Shown in pieces: positions 1 to 8,693 of a DNA stretch of 64,000 nt. This DNA is from Aequorivita vladivostokensis. Lineage in GTDB: Bacteria > Bacteroidota > Bacteroidia > Flavobacteriales > Flavobacteriaceae. Under the pieces are notes generated by a model that saw only the letters and a program-made list of their open reading frames with translations, made no database searches and was not told where the DNA came from. The stretch spans positions 186,001 to 250,000 of the forward strand of contig NZ_JSVU01000003.1 in the NCBI RefSeq assembly GCF_000952855.1, written 5' to 3'. Made by a program: the position numbers and the translations under genes. Every line of letters starts with the position of its first letter. Positions within the stretch are counted from its first letter, which is position 1.

Positions 1-850
1 CCGCAATGGTTATATACAGCTTTTTTGAAGGCATAACCTGATTGTGCTTTACCGCGTTTTCCAACAAAAGCTGAAGCGACAATGGAACCACTTTTGCCTG
101 CGGGTTCTCCAATTTTGAAGGCAAAGTAAAAACAATACTGTCCTCAAAACGCACCGCCAATAGCGACATATAGAGTTCCGCAAATTTCAATTCCTCCTCC
201 AGGGTAACGAGCTCCTTGTTTTTTTGTTCCAAAACGTAGCGATACACTTTTGAAAGCGAAGTGGTAAAACGCGTTGCGGCTTCGGGATTTTCTTCAATCA
301 GGCTGGTGAGCACATTCAAACTGTTGAAAAGAAAATGCGGATCTAATTGATTCTTCAACGCATCAAACTTTGCGGAGGCCGTGCCGGCTATTATTTTCTG
401 CTCCTTTACAATAGTCTGCTGCTTGTTTCGGTAATAATAAACTGCGTAAAAAATGGTCGTAACCACAACCGAAATAATAAACGAGATGTAGTAATACTCC
501 ATCTTTTCGGCGGCAATAAATTCAGCAAAACCTCGACCGTCTATTATGACTTCTGTTATAAAACGAATAAGCAGTAGTGCAAAAAGTGTAACCAAAACGC
601 CTCCCAAAAGTCCTTTCAACAGATTTTTTGTTTGAAAAACCTGGTCTGGGAATATTTTCAATAAGAAAACAAAATAATACGCATTGACCATATACAGTAT
701 TACTGAATACAATTGATTGTAAAGGAAAGCAACCAGAATATCACGTCCGTTATCATATTGATAACCATTGGCATATTGAATCAAACCGAGGATGATGAAA
801 ACCAGGGTTCCCACAAAAAATGCTTTTCCAAATTCTTTTAGTATGCGCAT
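1..850 (-). CDS. LytS-type sensor histidine kinase (3' part cut by window edge)
   Basis: The frame is open from an ATG at 850 down to base 1, so about 283 residues are seen and the C-terminal end of the ATPase domain lies outside. Translation shows four membrane segments in roughly the first 140 residues, then the His_kinase (PF06580) signature: LDPHFLFNSLNVL with the phospho-acceptor His, the helix with EEELKFAELYMSL, and the N-box LLENAVKHN. Kinases of this family phosphorylate a LytTR response regulator, usually encoded directly downstream; here that gene would lie beyond the left edge. The ligand is not readable from the sequence. Family assignment is secure; the role is unknown. Confidence 0.9.
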   Translation of the reverse strand, partial: MRILKEFGKAFFVGTLVFIILGLIQYANGYQYDNGRDILVAFLYNQLYSVILYMVNAYYFVFLLKIFPDQVFQTKNLLKGLLGGVLVTLFALLLIRFITEVIIDGRGFAEFIAAEKMEYYYISFIISVVVTTIFYAVYYYRNKQQTIVKEQKIIAGTASAKFDALKNQLDPHFLFNSLNVLTSLIEENPEAATRFTTSLSKVYRYVLEQKNKELVTLEEELKFAELYMSLLAVRFEDSIVFTLPSKLENPQAKVVPLSLQLLLENAVKHNQVMPSKKLYITIA

Positions 851-933
851 AAATATGTTTCCTTTTTTATACCTACAAAGTCTTTAAGACCTTGCACGAG
901 GATGGGGAGTATTCGTGAATTGGCGGCAAAATT

Positions 934-1593
934 TTAGTTACAGCTTTCTGCCTGTATTTGTTTGGCTCGTTCCCCGCCATACGTCGGATAGAACTCACCT
1001 GCTGGTTTAAAGGTAGCAAAAAGTTCAATGGCCCGTTGAATGTCTTTGCAGTACGGCTCCAGACTTTGCCCAAAATATTTGGCGCCGCCCATATCCCATT
1101 CTGCCTTTGCCAAAATAATCCGCGGATTGTCAGGCGCAAGGGCCAGGGCTTTGTTGTAAAGCTCTGAAGCTTTAGGGGAATAGGTCATTCCGTATTTCTG
1201 ACCGTCAAAAACAATCCAGGCCGTGTACAAATGCGCCTGCAAAACCAATAAATCTGGGTTGTCTTTTGAAATTGCCGTAGCATCATTGATGAAATCCTGA
1301 GCCTTGTCCAATTGGGCTTTCAGTTTGGCCTCGTCCTTTTCCGTGAAGCTGTTGATTACGTTAATTTGGGCCACATAGTACGGCGGCAACCAATTGTCCG
1401 GTTCGGCCGCTGCTATTCTTTCAAAAACATTGGCAGCTTCCCACGATTTATTTTCCTGCCAAAGTTGGAATGCCTTTCGCATTCCCTGTTGGTATTTTGA
1501 GGGCGCGGCAGCCGTATTTACCGCTGAATCTGTCTGCCCCTGCATTATAAGAGCAGTGAAAAAAATCATTAAATAAGTGACTACATTTTGCAT
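934..1593 (-). CDS. Exported tetratricopeptide-repeat protein
   Basis: A 219-residue protein with an N-terminal signal-like segment (MQNVVTYLMIFFTALIMQGQ) and TPR-like helical pairs: AFQLWQENKSWEAANVFERI around residues 42-61 and ASELYNKALALAPDNPRIILA around 141-161. Probably periplasmic. It sits 83 bp downstream-strand of the histidine kinase gene and 210 bp from a TonB receptor, both on the same strand. TPRs mediate protein contacts, so no reaction can be assigned. In Flavobacteria such small TPR lipoproteins or exported proteins often accompany TonB receptors; a link to the receptor upstream is only inference from position. Confidence 0.75.
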   Translation of the reverse strand: MQNVVTYLMIFFTALIMQGQTDSAVNTAAAPSKYQQGMRKAFQLWQENKSWEAANVFERIAAAEPDNWLPPYYVAQINVINSFTEKDEAKLKAQLDKAQDFINDATAISKDNPDLLVLQAHLYTAWIVFDGQKYGMTYSPKASELYNKALALAPDNPRIILAKAEWDMGGAKYFGQSLEPYCKDIQRAIELFATFKPAGEFYPTYGGERAKQIQAESCN

Positions 1594-1803
1594 GGTTTCT
1601 ATTTTTTGTTGGTTATTATTTATTGGTTATTGTTATTTTTTATTGTTGTTCAAATTTCGATCAAAATATTTCTTTTGAAAAAATCCTTCAACCCAACTGT
1701 TGTTTTTGTAGGCTGAATTGTATTCCTCCATTCCAACTTTGACAAATTTTAAAAACTTTGTCAAAGTTCCCTCGTCGAATATCCCATTTTGAGCGTTAGA
1801 AGG

Positions 1804-3957
1804 CTACAGATTATCAAGCTGATTGTCCCTGCCATCATCACTAATAGTCCAGAAAAAGCCCACGAAAAAGAACTGATCGGCTGCGGGAAGCAACTCCCGC
1901 CGCGCAAAGTTTCCATTTGCATCCGGGATGTTCGAATATTGATAGCCATTCACATTTTTAAATGCAAAAACGTTGTTCACAGAAACATATAGAATCTTCT
2001 GTGGAGAGAGTAAATATGCCCAATTCAGGCTCACACTGTTATAGTCGCGGGTTTTATCCTGAAGAAATCCGGGTGTGTTCAAATCGGTATAGGTCCGGCC
2101 GCTGCCGTATTGATAACTGAACCCGATCTGGCTTTTCCAATCGTTGATCCAATATTTTCCAACTACCGAAAGGTTATGCGTATTTGCAAAACTCGGCGTG
2201 GCCGCAATGGGGTAATTTTTATACTTCCGTTCAGTGTCCAAATAGGAATAGCTTACCCAGTAATCTATATTTTTAAGTGTTTCATTGTCGCGCCAAAACA
2301 AATCCAGTCCCTGTGCGTAGCCATCGCCCTTGTTTGAGAATGTAGTATTTATGTCGGGAAATTCATCGTTATATGTCACAAGATTGCTGTACTGCTTTCT
2401 ATAAACCTCAGCGCGAAAAATCCTATCCTTGGCTGCGTATTGATAGTTCATTATATAATGTTGGGTATGCTGCGCTTCCAGATTATTTGTGAATTTGAGC
2501 ACTTCACTTTCGGGTTGCTGGAAGAAATCGCCATAGGCAAGGGAAAGCTGGCTATGCTTTCCGGTTTTATATGCAAAAGAAATTCTCGGTGAAACTGTAA
2601 ATTCCTTAAACAACTGGCTGTACTCCCCGCGAACGCCCAGTTTTAAGGCAAGTTTCCGCGAAAAAATAATATCGGCCTCCGTAAATGCTGCGGAAATATT
2701 ATTGTTGTAACCCAGTTTTGCGGCAAAATTCGGTTCGTCATAATTTTCATTGAAATCGGTCACAAATTGCTCTGCGCCAAAATTCAATTTAAACCGATTG
2801 CTGATGCGTTTTCTCACATTTAATTTAAGGTGTGCGGAGTTTTCAACATCCTTTATATCGGCCCGGTCTATCCCAACTTTTGTATTTGCATAGGTATAAC
2901 TTCCGCCACCGAAGATGGACCATCCCTTGCTCAATCTTTGGCTGTAACTGGCATTAGTATAAAAATTTTGGTTGTTTAATTTAAAACGCGCGCCGTCGGG
3001 TTGGTTAATGTCTTCCTGCGTAAGTTCAAAGTCGGAAGTATCAAAAGCTCCGTAAATTTTCAAAAGCCCATCCCCTATTTTCTGACGGAAAACGGCCTCA
3101 CCCGAAGCGGTTTCAAATGGTTTTTGCCAATCATTCCTGTCGGGCAACAACGCGATGTAGGGCGCCAAATTTATATAGGAAGCGTTCACGCTCAACGAAT
3201 TGTTTTCCCACTTTTCGGTATGCCCCAAACCTGCGCCCACGCTCATAATGGCAATGTCGGTCTTTTCCTGGTTCGGCTCATCAATCGTATTCAAAAGCAA
3301 TACGGATGACAGTGCCTGCCCATATTCTGCAGAATACCCGCCAGTGGAAAACGTAATGCCGTCAAAGAGAAAAGGGCTGTAACGACCGCGCGTGGGTATG
3401 TTATTGGTGGTGGGCGAATAGGGCGTAAAAACGCGAATGCCATCAATAAAAATCTGGGTTTCGCCTGCATCGCCCCCGCGGACAAATAGGCGACCGTCCT
3501 CGGCAACGGTCGTGGTTCCGGGAAGGGTTTGCAATGCGCCCACAAAATCGCCCAAAGCACTGGCTGTTGTTACAATATCCAAAGGTTTTAAAACCGAAAT
3601 CCTACTGTTATCGCCCGCAGAAAAGGAACCCGCTGAAATGGTTACGGTCTCTAAGGAATTTACATCTTCGCGAAGTGTGATTTTTAAGTTTTTCATTTTC
3701 GTAACATCGTCCACAAACTTAAAGGGCTCAAAAGAAACGTAAGAAATAATCAAGACCTGCGTGCCTGTTTCGGTAGTTTCAAAAGAAAAATTTCCGTTCG
3801 CTTCGGTTGTGCTTCCATCATAAGCACCTTCCAAATATACGTTGGCTCCAAAAACCGGCATTCCCTTGTTGTCCATAACCGTCCCTGAAATGGTGGTTTG
3901 TGCCAATAACAAGCCCGGCAAAATAGCTAGTAAAAAAGTAATAACTGAAATCTTCAT
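1804..3957 (-). CDS. TonB-dependent outer-membrane receptor with N-terminal CarboxypepD_reg-like domain
   Basis: A 717-residue receptor. Residues 1-19 form a signal peptide (MKISVITFLLAILPGLLLAQ), followed by a carboxypeptidase-regulatory-like beta-sandwich (about 20-105, ISGTVMDNKGMPVFGANVYLEGA), a plug domain (about 115-220, with the TLPGTTTVAEDGRLFVRGGDAGETQIFIDG signature split here over the plug loop) and a 22-strand barrel to the C-terminus. It imports a TonB-energised substrate that cannot be named from sequence; no SusD partner is adjacent, which argues against a glycan PUL and for a metal chelate, haem or vitamin substrate. The gap 1594-1803 has short ttggtta heptads near 1609-1636. 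Confidence 0.88.
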   Translation of the reverse strand: MKISVITFLLAILPGLLLAQTTISGTVMDNKGMPVFGANVYLEGAYDGSTTEANGNFSFETTETGTQVLIISYVSFEPFKFVDDVTKMKNLKITLREDVNSLETVTISAGSFSAGDNSRISVLKPLDIVTTASALGDFVGALQTLPGTTTVAEDGRLFVRGGDAGETQIFIDGIRVFTPYSPTTNNIPTRGRYSPFLFDGITFSTGGYSAEYGQALSSVLLLNTIDEPNQEKTDIAIMSVGAGLGHTEKWENNSLSVNASYINLAPYIALLPDRNDWQKPFETASGEAVFRQKIGDGLLKIYGAFDTSDFELTQEDINQPDGARFKLNNQNFYTNASYSQRLSKGWSIFGGGSYTYANTKVGIDRADIKDVENSAHLKLNVRKRISNRFKLNFGAEQFVTDFNENYDEPNFAAKLGYNNNISAAFTEADIIFSRKLALKLGVRGEYSQLFKEFTVSPRISFAYKTGKHSQLSLAYGDFFQQPESEVLKFTNNLEAQHTQHYIMNYQYAAKDRIFRAEVYRKQYSNLVTYNDEFPDINTTFSNKGDGYAQGLDLFWRDNETLKNIDYWVSYSYLDTERKYKNYPIAATPSFANTHNLSVVGKYWINDWKSQIGFSYQYGSGRTYTDLNTPGFLQDKTRDYNSVSLNWAYLLSPQKILYVSVNNVFAFKNVNGYQYSNIPDANGNFARRELLPAADQFFFVGFFWTISDDGRDNQLDNL

Positions 3958-4057
3958 AAAATGGTTGGTTTTATTTTCAGGTCAAAGATTAAATTTTGGT
4001 GTATTTTTTCAGAATAAAATAGACCGAACTGTAGAATTTAGGTCTTCAAATGTAGAT

Positions 4058-4261
4058 TCACTCCACAAACTCCAAAATATCCCCAGGCTGGCATTCCAAA
4101 GCTTCGCAAATAGCCTCCAGCGTGCTAAAGCGCACTGCTTTTGCTTTTCCGGTTTTCAAAATGGAAAGATTGGAAAGCGTAAGTCCTACTTTTTCGGAAA
4201 GTTCGTTTAATGACATCTTCCGTTTGGCCATCATTACGTCCAAGTTTACTATTATAGGCAT
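4058..4261 (-). CDS. Small Xre-family (YozG-like) transcriptional regulator
   Basis: A 67-residue protein that is almost only a helix-turn-helix: MAKRKMSLNELSEKVGLTLSNLSILKTGKAKAVRF is the HTH, and EALECQPGDILEF the usual C-terminal end of the YozG/YvaO-like small Xre family. It lies 3 bp after a DUF2975 membrane protein gene on the same strand; this two-gene pairing is common in Bacteroidota and Firmicutes, and the small Xre protein is thought to control the pair. A 10-bp inverted repeat in the shared promoter (4825-4849) is a likely operator. Confidence 0.88.
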   Translation of the reverse strand: MPIIVNLDVMMAKRKMSLNELSEKVGLTLSNLSILKTGKAKAVRFSTLEAICEALECQPGDILEFVE

Positions 4262-4264
4262 AAT

Positions 4265-4786
4265 TTAAATTGTTAGTTCGTTTTCGCTTTGTATTTCCAC
4301 TCCCTTTTTAAAAACCAATGCTATAATGTAAATAATTCCCGCAAAGAATAGAAATTGCTCGGCACCCCAGTCTATTTGGAGGGTGAGTCCCTGCCTCATT
4401 ATACGGTTTGCATAATTTTCCGCAATGATGGCCACAACCCCAATGCTCAGGGCGTAATGGCTCATTAGTGTAATGACCGAGGCTGTTTTTTCGTTGAAAG
4501 GATAGTTTAAATCAAACTTCATAAAAAGCTTGATGACAAGGTAGGCAAGATAAGCTTTCAGGGCAGATAAGGTTATTGAAAAGCTGGCTACACCAATGTA
4601 GTGCTCCACGTTGAAATTGTACAAATCCAAAAGGTTGAGCCCCATATACGTATCTTCGGCACCATTAGAATTGATAAAAAGGGTCACAAAAAGAGAAACG
4701 AGTAAAGCTCCAGTTTCTAGGCACAAACCGATGAATACGATCCAAAATATAATATTCATCACTTTCATTATAATATTTGTTTTCAT
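4265..4786 (-). CDS. DUF2975 family membrane protein
   Basis: A 173-residue inner-membrane protein with four hydrophobic segments (about 10-35, 62-88, 103-123 and 140-160) and the conserved FDLNYPFNEKTASVI stretch typical of DUF2975. No enzymatic residues are visible. First gene of a two-gene operon with the small Xre regulator (3 bp gap). The family is frequent next to YozG-like regulators; its function is not established. Start 4786 gives MKTNIIMKV; the internal ATG at residue 7 is equally possible. Confidence 0.85.
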   Translation of the reverse strand: MKTNIIMKVMNIIFWIVFIGLCLETGALLVSLFVTLFINSNGAEDTYMGLNLLDLYNFNVEHYIGVASFSITLSALKAYLAYLVIKLFMKFDLNYPFNEKTASVITLMSHYALSIGVVAIIAENYANRIMRQGLTLQIDWGAEQFLFFAGIIYIIALVFKKGVEIQSENELTI

Positions 4787-4811
4787 TTAAGATTGATTTA
4801 AAATTACTTTG

Positions 4812-4849
4812 CGAAAGTAAATAAATATTTATTGATAAACAATAAATAT
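4812..4849 (-). promoter_or_regulatory. Promoter and candidate operator of the DUF2975-Xre operon
   Basis: Read on the minus strand, TACTTTCG (4812-4819) fits the Bacteroidota -7 element TAnnTTTG. Directly upstream, ATATTTATTG (4825-4834) and CAATAAATAT (4840-4849) form a perfect 10-bp inverted repeat with a 5-bp spacer. The repeat covers the spacer/-33 region, the position expected for a repressor. A second nested repeat TTGATAAA / TTTATCAA spans 4832-4863. Assigning it to the Xre protein is inference from position. Confidence 0.5.
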
Positions 4850-5007
4850 ATTTTATTTATCAACAATTATTTTTCTAAAGGACTAATTTTTTTAAATGTA
4901 ATTATCTAAGCCTTTTTGGAACTTACGGTTTTTACTAAAAAATTCAACAAAGCTTTTTTAGGAAGGAAGAAATGGAAAATTGTATCTTCGGAAGAAAAGA
5001 AAGCACC

Positions 5008-5598
5008 ATGACCGATTCACAAAAAATAGATGCTTTTATTGCGAAGCAAAAAAAATGGAAGGAAAAACTAGAAAAGTTGCGTGAAATAATATTGCAAACA
5101 GATTTGAAAGAAGAATTAAAATGGGGCAAACCCACCTACACCCTCACCGGAAAAATGGTAGTGGGAATGGCCGATTTCAAAAACCATATGGCGCTGTGGT
5201 TCCATCAAGGGGTGTTTTTAAAAGACAAACACAACAAGCTCATAAACGCTAAGGAGGCCAAAGCCCTTCGGCAATGGCGCTTTGAAGAAAATGATAAAAT
5301 TGAACAAAAAATTGTTTTGGAATATGTAGAAGAAGCCATAGCAAACTGCAAAGCTGGAAAGGAATTAAAACCCGTGCGAAAAAAAGGTGTTTCAATCCCG
5401 CCGTTACTGGATGAAGCTTTTAAAAAAGACACAACTTTAAAAGAACATTTCCAAAAACTGACTCCCGGTAAACAGCGGGAATATGCCGAATATATAACCG
5501 AGGCGAAACAGGAAAAAACCAAATTGAGTAGATTGGAAAAGTGTATGCCAATGATAAAAAATGGTGTCGGCCTTCACGATAAATACAAAAACTGTTAA
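5008..5598 (+). CDS. YdeI/DUF1801-type protein with OmdA-like C-terminal domain
   Basis: About 196 residues. Residues 1-110 form the DUF1801/YdhG fold (LKEELKWGKPTYTL, FKNHMALWFHQGVFLKD), and the C-terminal part LTPGKQREYAEYITEAKQEKTKLSRLEKC is the bacteriocin-protection/OmdA (YdeI) signature. The start at 5008 (MTDSQKIDAF) is preferred over the upstream ATG at 4972 because 4972 lies at a TATCTTCG promoter-like element (about 4982) and family members start like this. Molecular function is unproven; YdeI of enterobacteria is linked to antimicrobial peptide tolerance. Single gene. Confidence 0.85.
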   Translation: MTDSQKIDAFIAKQKKWKEKLEKLREIILQTDLKEELKWGKPTYTLTGKMVVGMADFKNHMALWFHQGVFLKDKHNKLINAKEAKALRQWRFEENDKIEQKIVLEYVEEAIANCKAGKELKPVRKKGVSIPPLLDEAFKKDTTLKEHFQKLTPGKQREYAEYITEAKQEKTKLSRLEKCMPMIKNGVGLHDKYKNC

Positions 5599-5667
5599 TC
5601 TGGCTCGATTCCTTCGTAATCAGGTTTTTGCATATCTTTAACCGATAATCTCCTAAATTTTTGAAAT

Positions 5668-6003
5668 ATGAAAACCGATATGTACACAAAAACCATCCTG
5701 ACCATTATCGCAGTTTGTTTAACGATAAACGTAGTAAAGGATTTTGAACTATTCCCTTCTGCCTACGCTTCAGAAAATATTGAGCCCAAACCAATCAATC
5801 AGGTAATGGACGTGCGGCTGGTAGATATAAATACTTCCGATGAACTCAATGTAAACCTAAAAAGCGTGGACACTTACGACGAGGTAAAGGTAAATGTGAA
5901 AAAACTTGAAACCTCGGACGTGTTGGATGTAAATATTAAAGAAGTGGGCGGCAGTTGGATAACAAGCGGCTCATCAATTCCCGTACAATTGAAAAGACAA
6001 TAA
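5668..6003 (+). CDS. Small exported protein with four 13-residue repeats
   Basis: A 111-residue protein of no recognised family. Residues 6-25 are a hydrophobic signal or anchor (MYTKTILTIIAVCLTINVV). From residue 49 on there are four tandem units of 13 residues: VRLVDINTSDELN, VNLKSVDTYDEVK, VNVKKLETSDVLD and VNIKEVGGSWITS, each alternating hydrophobic and polar residues with a conserved acidic turn, as expected for stacked beta-hairpins. A TATCTTTA promoter-like element lies near 5632. Exported or membrane-anchored location is likely; the function is unknown. Confidence 0.7.
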   Translation: MKTDMYTKTILTIIAVCLTINVVKDFELFPSAYASENIEPKPINQVMDVRLVDINTSDELNVNLKSVDTYDEVKVNVKKLETSDVLDVNIKEVGGSWITSGSSIPVQLKRQ

Positions 6004-6036
6004 TGAACAGTGCCTTCTGGCCCGTAAAAGTGAAGA

Positions 6037-7311
6037 CTAGTTCTTTTTAAAAGGCCTGATGATCAACCGTGCGGCGCGATCATAATTGATGTAACTATAC
6101 GTCCAGTTAAAAAAAGTAACGACCCTATTTCGGAAACCGACCAAAAACCAGAGGTGGACAAACATCCATAGGAACCAAGCTATGGCCCCGCCAAAGTGCA
6201 ACTTGCGTATATCCACAACCGCTTTGTTTCTACCAACAGTGGCCATGGTTCCCTTATCGAAATATTCAAAAGGTTCCATTTTTTCACCCTTCAGCATTTT
6301 TCTGAAGTTCTTTCCAAGATGTTTCCCCTGCTGGATGGCAGGCTGCGCAACTTGCGGATGGCCTTTGGGATATTCCTCGGTTTCCATCAAGGCAATATCG
6401 CCTAACGCATAAATATTGTCAAAACCTTCCACTTTGTTATACCTGTCCACTCGGTAACGATTGGCTTTTTCCACAAGCGCCTTTCCGTCTATTCCGTTTA
6501 TCAACGCGCCCGTTACCCCGGCAGCCCAGATAAATGTTGCGGTTTCAAACTTTTGACCATCTTTTGTAGTAACGGTCTTTCCGTCGTAATCGCTTATAAA
6601 TGTTTCCAAATGAAGTTGCACGCCAAGATTTTCTAGAAATTTTTGCGCCTTTGCCGAAGCTTCCTTGCTCATAGGAGGCAACACCCTGTCCAACCCTTCA
6701 ATAAGGTGAACGTTCATTTCTTCTTCCTCGAGCTCGGGATAATCATTTTCCAGAATTCCTTTTCTAAATTCAGCCAAAGCTCCCGCAAGTTCGACGCCAG
6801 TTGGTCCGGCCCCGGCAATTACAAAGTTCAGCAGGCGCTTTCTCTCCCTTGCATCAGGGGTCATATCGGCTTTTTCGATATTTTGGAGCATCAGGCTGCG
6901 GATGTTCAATGCTTGGGGCACCGTCTTCATAGGCATACTGTTTTCGGCTATGCTGTCATTTCCGAAGAAATTGGTACGCGTACCCGTAGCAATCACCAAA
7001 AAATCATAATGTAAACTTCCTATTGAGGTATGGATTGTATTGTTTTCAGCCTGGATGGTTTCAACCTCAGCCATTCTGAAGTGGAAATCCACGTTTTTTC
7101 TGAAAATTTTGCGAAGCGGATATGCTATGGAGTCCGGTTCAAGCCCCGCTGTGGAAACTTGGTATAGCAATGGCTGGAATGTATGGTAGTTATGCCTGTC
7201 AAAAAGTACGATCTGCACTTTTTCTTTTTGAAGCTTTTTTATGAAGGAAATACCAGCAAATCCGCCACCTATAACTACAATTCGGGGCACACTGGTTTCT
7301 GGAATATTCAT
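6037..7311 (-). CDS. ndh: Type II NADH:quinone oxidoreductase (NDH-2)
   Basis: A 424-residue FAD enzyme that passes electrons from NADH to quinone without pumping protons. The FAD motif GGGFAGISFIKKL is at residues 15-27 and the NADH motif GAGPTGVELAGALAE near 166-180; the second FAD contact is YALGDIAL near 303. The C-terminus (AIAWFLWMFVHLWFLVGFRNR) is an amphipathic/hydrophobic anchor typical of membrane-bound NDH-2. Length fits the family. It is transcribed away from the ECF sigma gene. Assignment as NDH-2 is strong; the gene symbol is by family. Confidence 0.92.
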   Translation of the reverse strand: MNIPETSVPRIVVIGGGFAGISFIKKLQKEKVQIVLFDRHNYHTFQPLLYQVSTAGLEPDSIAYPLRKIFRKNVDFHFRMAEVETIQAENNTIHTSIGSLHYDFLVIATGTRTNFFGNDSIAENSMPMKTVPQALNIRSLMLQNIEKADMTPDARERKRLLNFVIAGAGPTGVELAGALAEFRKGILENDYPELEEEEMNVHLIEGLDRVLPPMSKEASAKAQKFLENLGVQLHLETFISDYDGKTVTTKDGQKFETATFIWAAGVTGALINGIDGKALVEKANRYRVDRYNKVEGFDNIYALGDIALMETEEYPKGHPQVAQPAIQQGKHLGKNFRKMLKGEKMEPFEYFDKGTMATVGRNKAVVDIRKLHFGGAIAWFLWMFVHLWFLVGFRNRVVTFFNWTYSYINYDRAARLIIRPFKKN

Positions 7312-7423
7312 CGTTTTTTTTATAGCTTAAATTTAGGCATTGTAAAGGGAGTTCGTTTAATTTTTATGATTTTTGTAACAAAGCTCTTTTGGCAAATACT
7401 AATCAAAAGCTAACAAACTACCA

Positions 7424-7918
7424 TTGAACAAAGAACTGGAACATAGTTTTGTGACCCAGCTTGAGGAGAATCAAAACATTGTACATAAAATCTGTAGGTT
7501 ATACACCAATGACAGTGACGCTCACAACGATCTGTTTCAGGAAATAACCATTCAGCTTTGGCGTGCGTATCCTAAATTTCGGGGCGATTCAAAATTCAGC
7601 ACGTGGATGTACCGTGTGGCTTTAAATACCGCGATTACACTTTACAGAAAATCAAAACGCACCATAAAAACGCAGGATTATGAGGGGGTTAGCTTTAAAA
7701 TTTCCTCAGAGCCCTATGATGATACAACAGAACAACAATTAAAACTTATGTACAGTGCCGTGAAGGATCTGAACGATATTGACAAAGCATTGGTCTTCCT
7801 CTATTTGGAAGACAAAAACTATAGGGAAATTTCTGAAACCCTGGGTATAACCGAAGTAAATGCACGCGTGAAGATGAACAGGATAAAGGAAAAATTACGA
7901 ACCATTTTAAATCCGTAA
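7424..7918 (+). CDS. ECF-type RNA polymerase sigma factor
   Basis: A 164-residue sigma-70 family protein. Region 2 spans about residues 10-80 (DLFQEITIQLWRAYPKFRGDSKFSTWMYRVALNTA), region 4 about 105-160 (LNDIDKALVFLYLEDKNYREISETLGITEVNARVKMNRIK, given here as the region-4 stretch). The only usable start is TTG at 7424; an in-frame stop lies at 7400 and there is no ATG. It is followed after 6 bp by a four-helix membrane protein, which takes the place usually held by an anti-sigma factor. The promoter region 7370-7423 contains TGTAACAAA, similar to ECF -35 sites, so self-regulation is possible. Confidence 0.9.
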   Translation: MNKELEHSFVTQLEENQNIVHKICRLYTNDSDAHNDLFQEITIQLWRAYPKFRGDSKFSTWMYRVALNTAITLYRKSKRTIKTQDYEGVSFKISSEPYDDTTEQQLKLMYSAVKDLNDIDKALVFLYLEDKNYREISETLGITEVNARVKMNRIKEKLRTILNP

Positions 7919-7924
7919 CCCACT

Positions 7925-8569
7925 ATGGATCAACTTGAACTATTAAAAAAACAATGGCAAAGCACGGAGCAGGAGCTCCCCAAGCTTTCCTATGAAGATA
8001 TTTATAAAATGCTGTTGAAGAAATCCTCTTCAATCGTAAAATGGATATTCTATATAAGTATAGCGGAGATTCTCTTTTGGACGCTCCTTTCCTTCCTGGT
8101 GCCCGAATCCAGCACCAAGTTTAGCGATGACATTGGGCTTCACAATATTCTGGTGGGGGTAAACGTGCTCAACTATACGGTCTTTGGAGTTTTTATCATT
8201 CTTTTTTACCGAAACTATCGCAAAATCTCCACTACCGATTCCATAAGAGATTTGATGAAGAATATTCTCCGTACGCGTAAAACGGTAAAGTATTTTGTGA
8301 TCTGCAATGTTACCGCCTCCGTTTTGCTCATAATAGGAATAAACATTTTCTACTATTTCAACCAAGATATAGTATTTCATTTTATGACCGAAGATTACGG
8401 GATCACAAAAATTTCACAAGAAAGATTTATGAAGATGTTTTTCGCAATACAAATACTTTTTGGAATTGTGATGATCGGTTTTATTCTGCTGTTCTACAGG
8501 ATTGTTTACGGTATTCTTTTAAGAAGACTGCACAAAAACTATAAGGAATTGAAGAAGATAGAGATTTAA
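7925..8569 (+). CDS. Four-helix membrane protein co-transcribed with the ECF sigma factor
   Basis: A 214-residue inner-membrane protein with a cytoplasmic N-terminal segment (MDQLELLKKQWQ, about 35 residues) and four transmembrane helices (about 38-60, 76-97, 122-145 and 173-197), ending in a basic tail. Such proteins follow ECF sigma genes in many Flavobacteriaceae and are sometimes misnamed beta-carotene monooxygenase in databases; no oxygenase residues are present. It may act as the anti-sigma factor, but it lacks a recognisable ASD or zinc motif, so this is inference from the operon (6 bp gap). Confidence 0.75.
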   Translation: MDQLELLKKQWQSTEQELPKLSYEDIYKMLLKKSSSIVKWIFYISIAEILFWTLLSFLVPESSTKFSDDIGLHNILVGVNVLNYTVFGVFIILFYRNYRKISTTDSIRDLMKNILRTRKTVKYFVICNVTASVLLIIGINIFYYFNQDIVFHFMTEDYGITKISQERFMKMFFAIQILFGIVMIGFILLFYRIVYGILLRRLHKNYKELKKIEI

Positions 8570-8659
8570 AGAAAGGGAGTCAGAGAATAAAGCTGTAATA
8601 ATCCAATCCATCCCGACCAGCAAGGTTTTTTGATGGGTTTGTTCGCAATATTTTTACAA

Positions 8660-8690
8660 CTACCGTCTACAGACTACCGACTACCGACTA
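8660..8690. repeat. Heptanucleotide tandem repeat, unit ctaccga
   Basis: Four consecutive 7-bp units (ctaccgt, ctacaga, ctaccga, ctaccga) plus cta. It lies between the converging ends of the ECF-linked membrane gene and the acyltransferase gene. See the heptad-repeat finding. Confidence 0.75.
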
Positions 8691-8693
8691 AAT

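Noticed and set aside
1609-1636. ttggtta heptads between the TonB receptor and TPR genes
   Set aside because: Only four imperfect units in an AT-rich stretch; too weak to list as a repeat feature.
8580-8650. Terminator after the ECF-linked membrane gene (CCATC/GATGG)
   Set aside because: Stem of only 5 bp with a long loop and no proper T-run after it.
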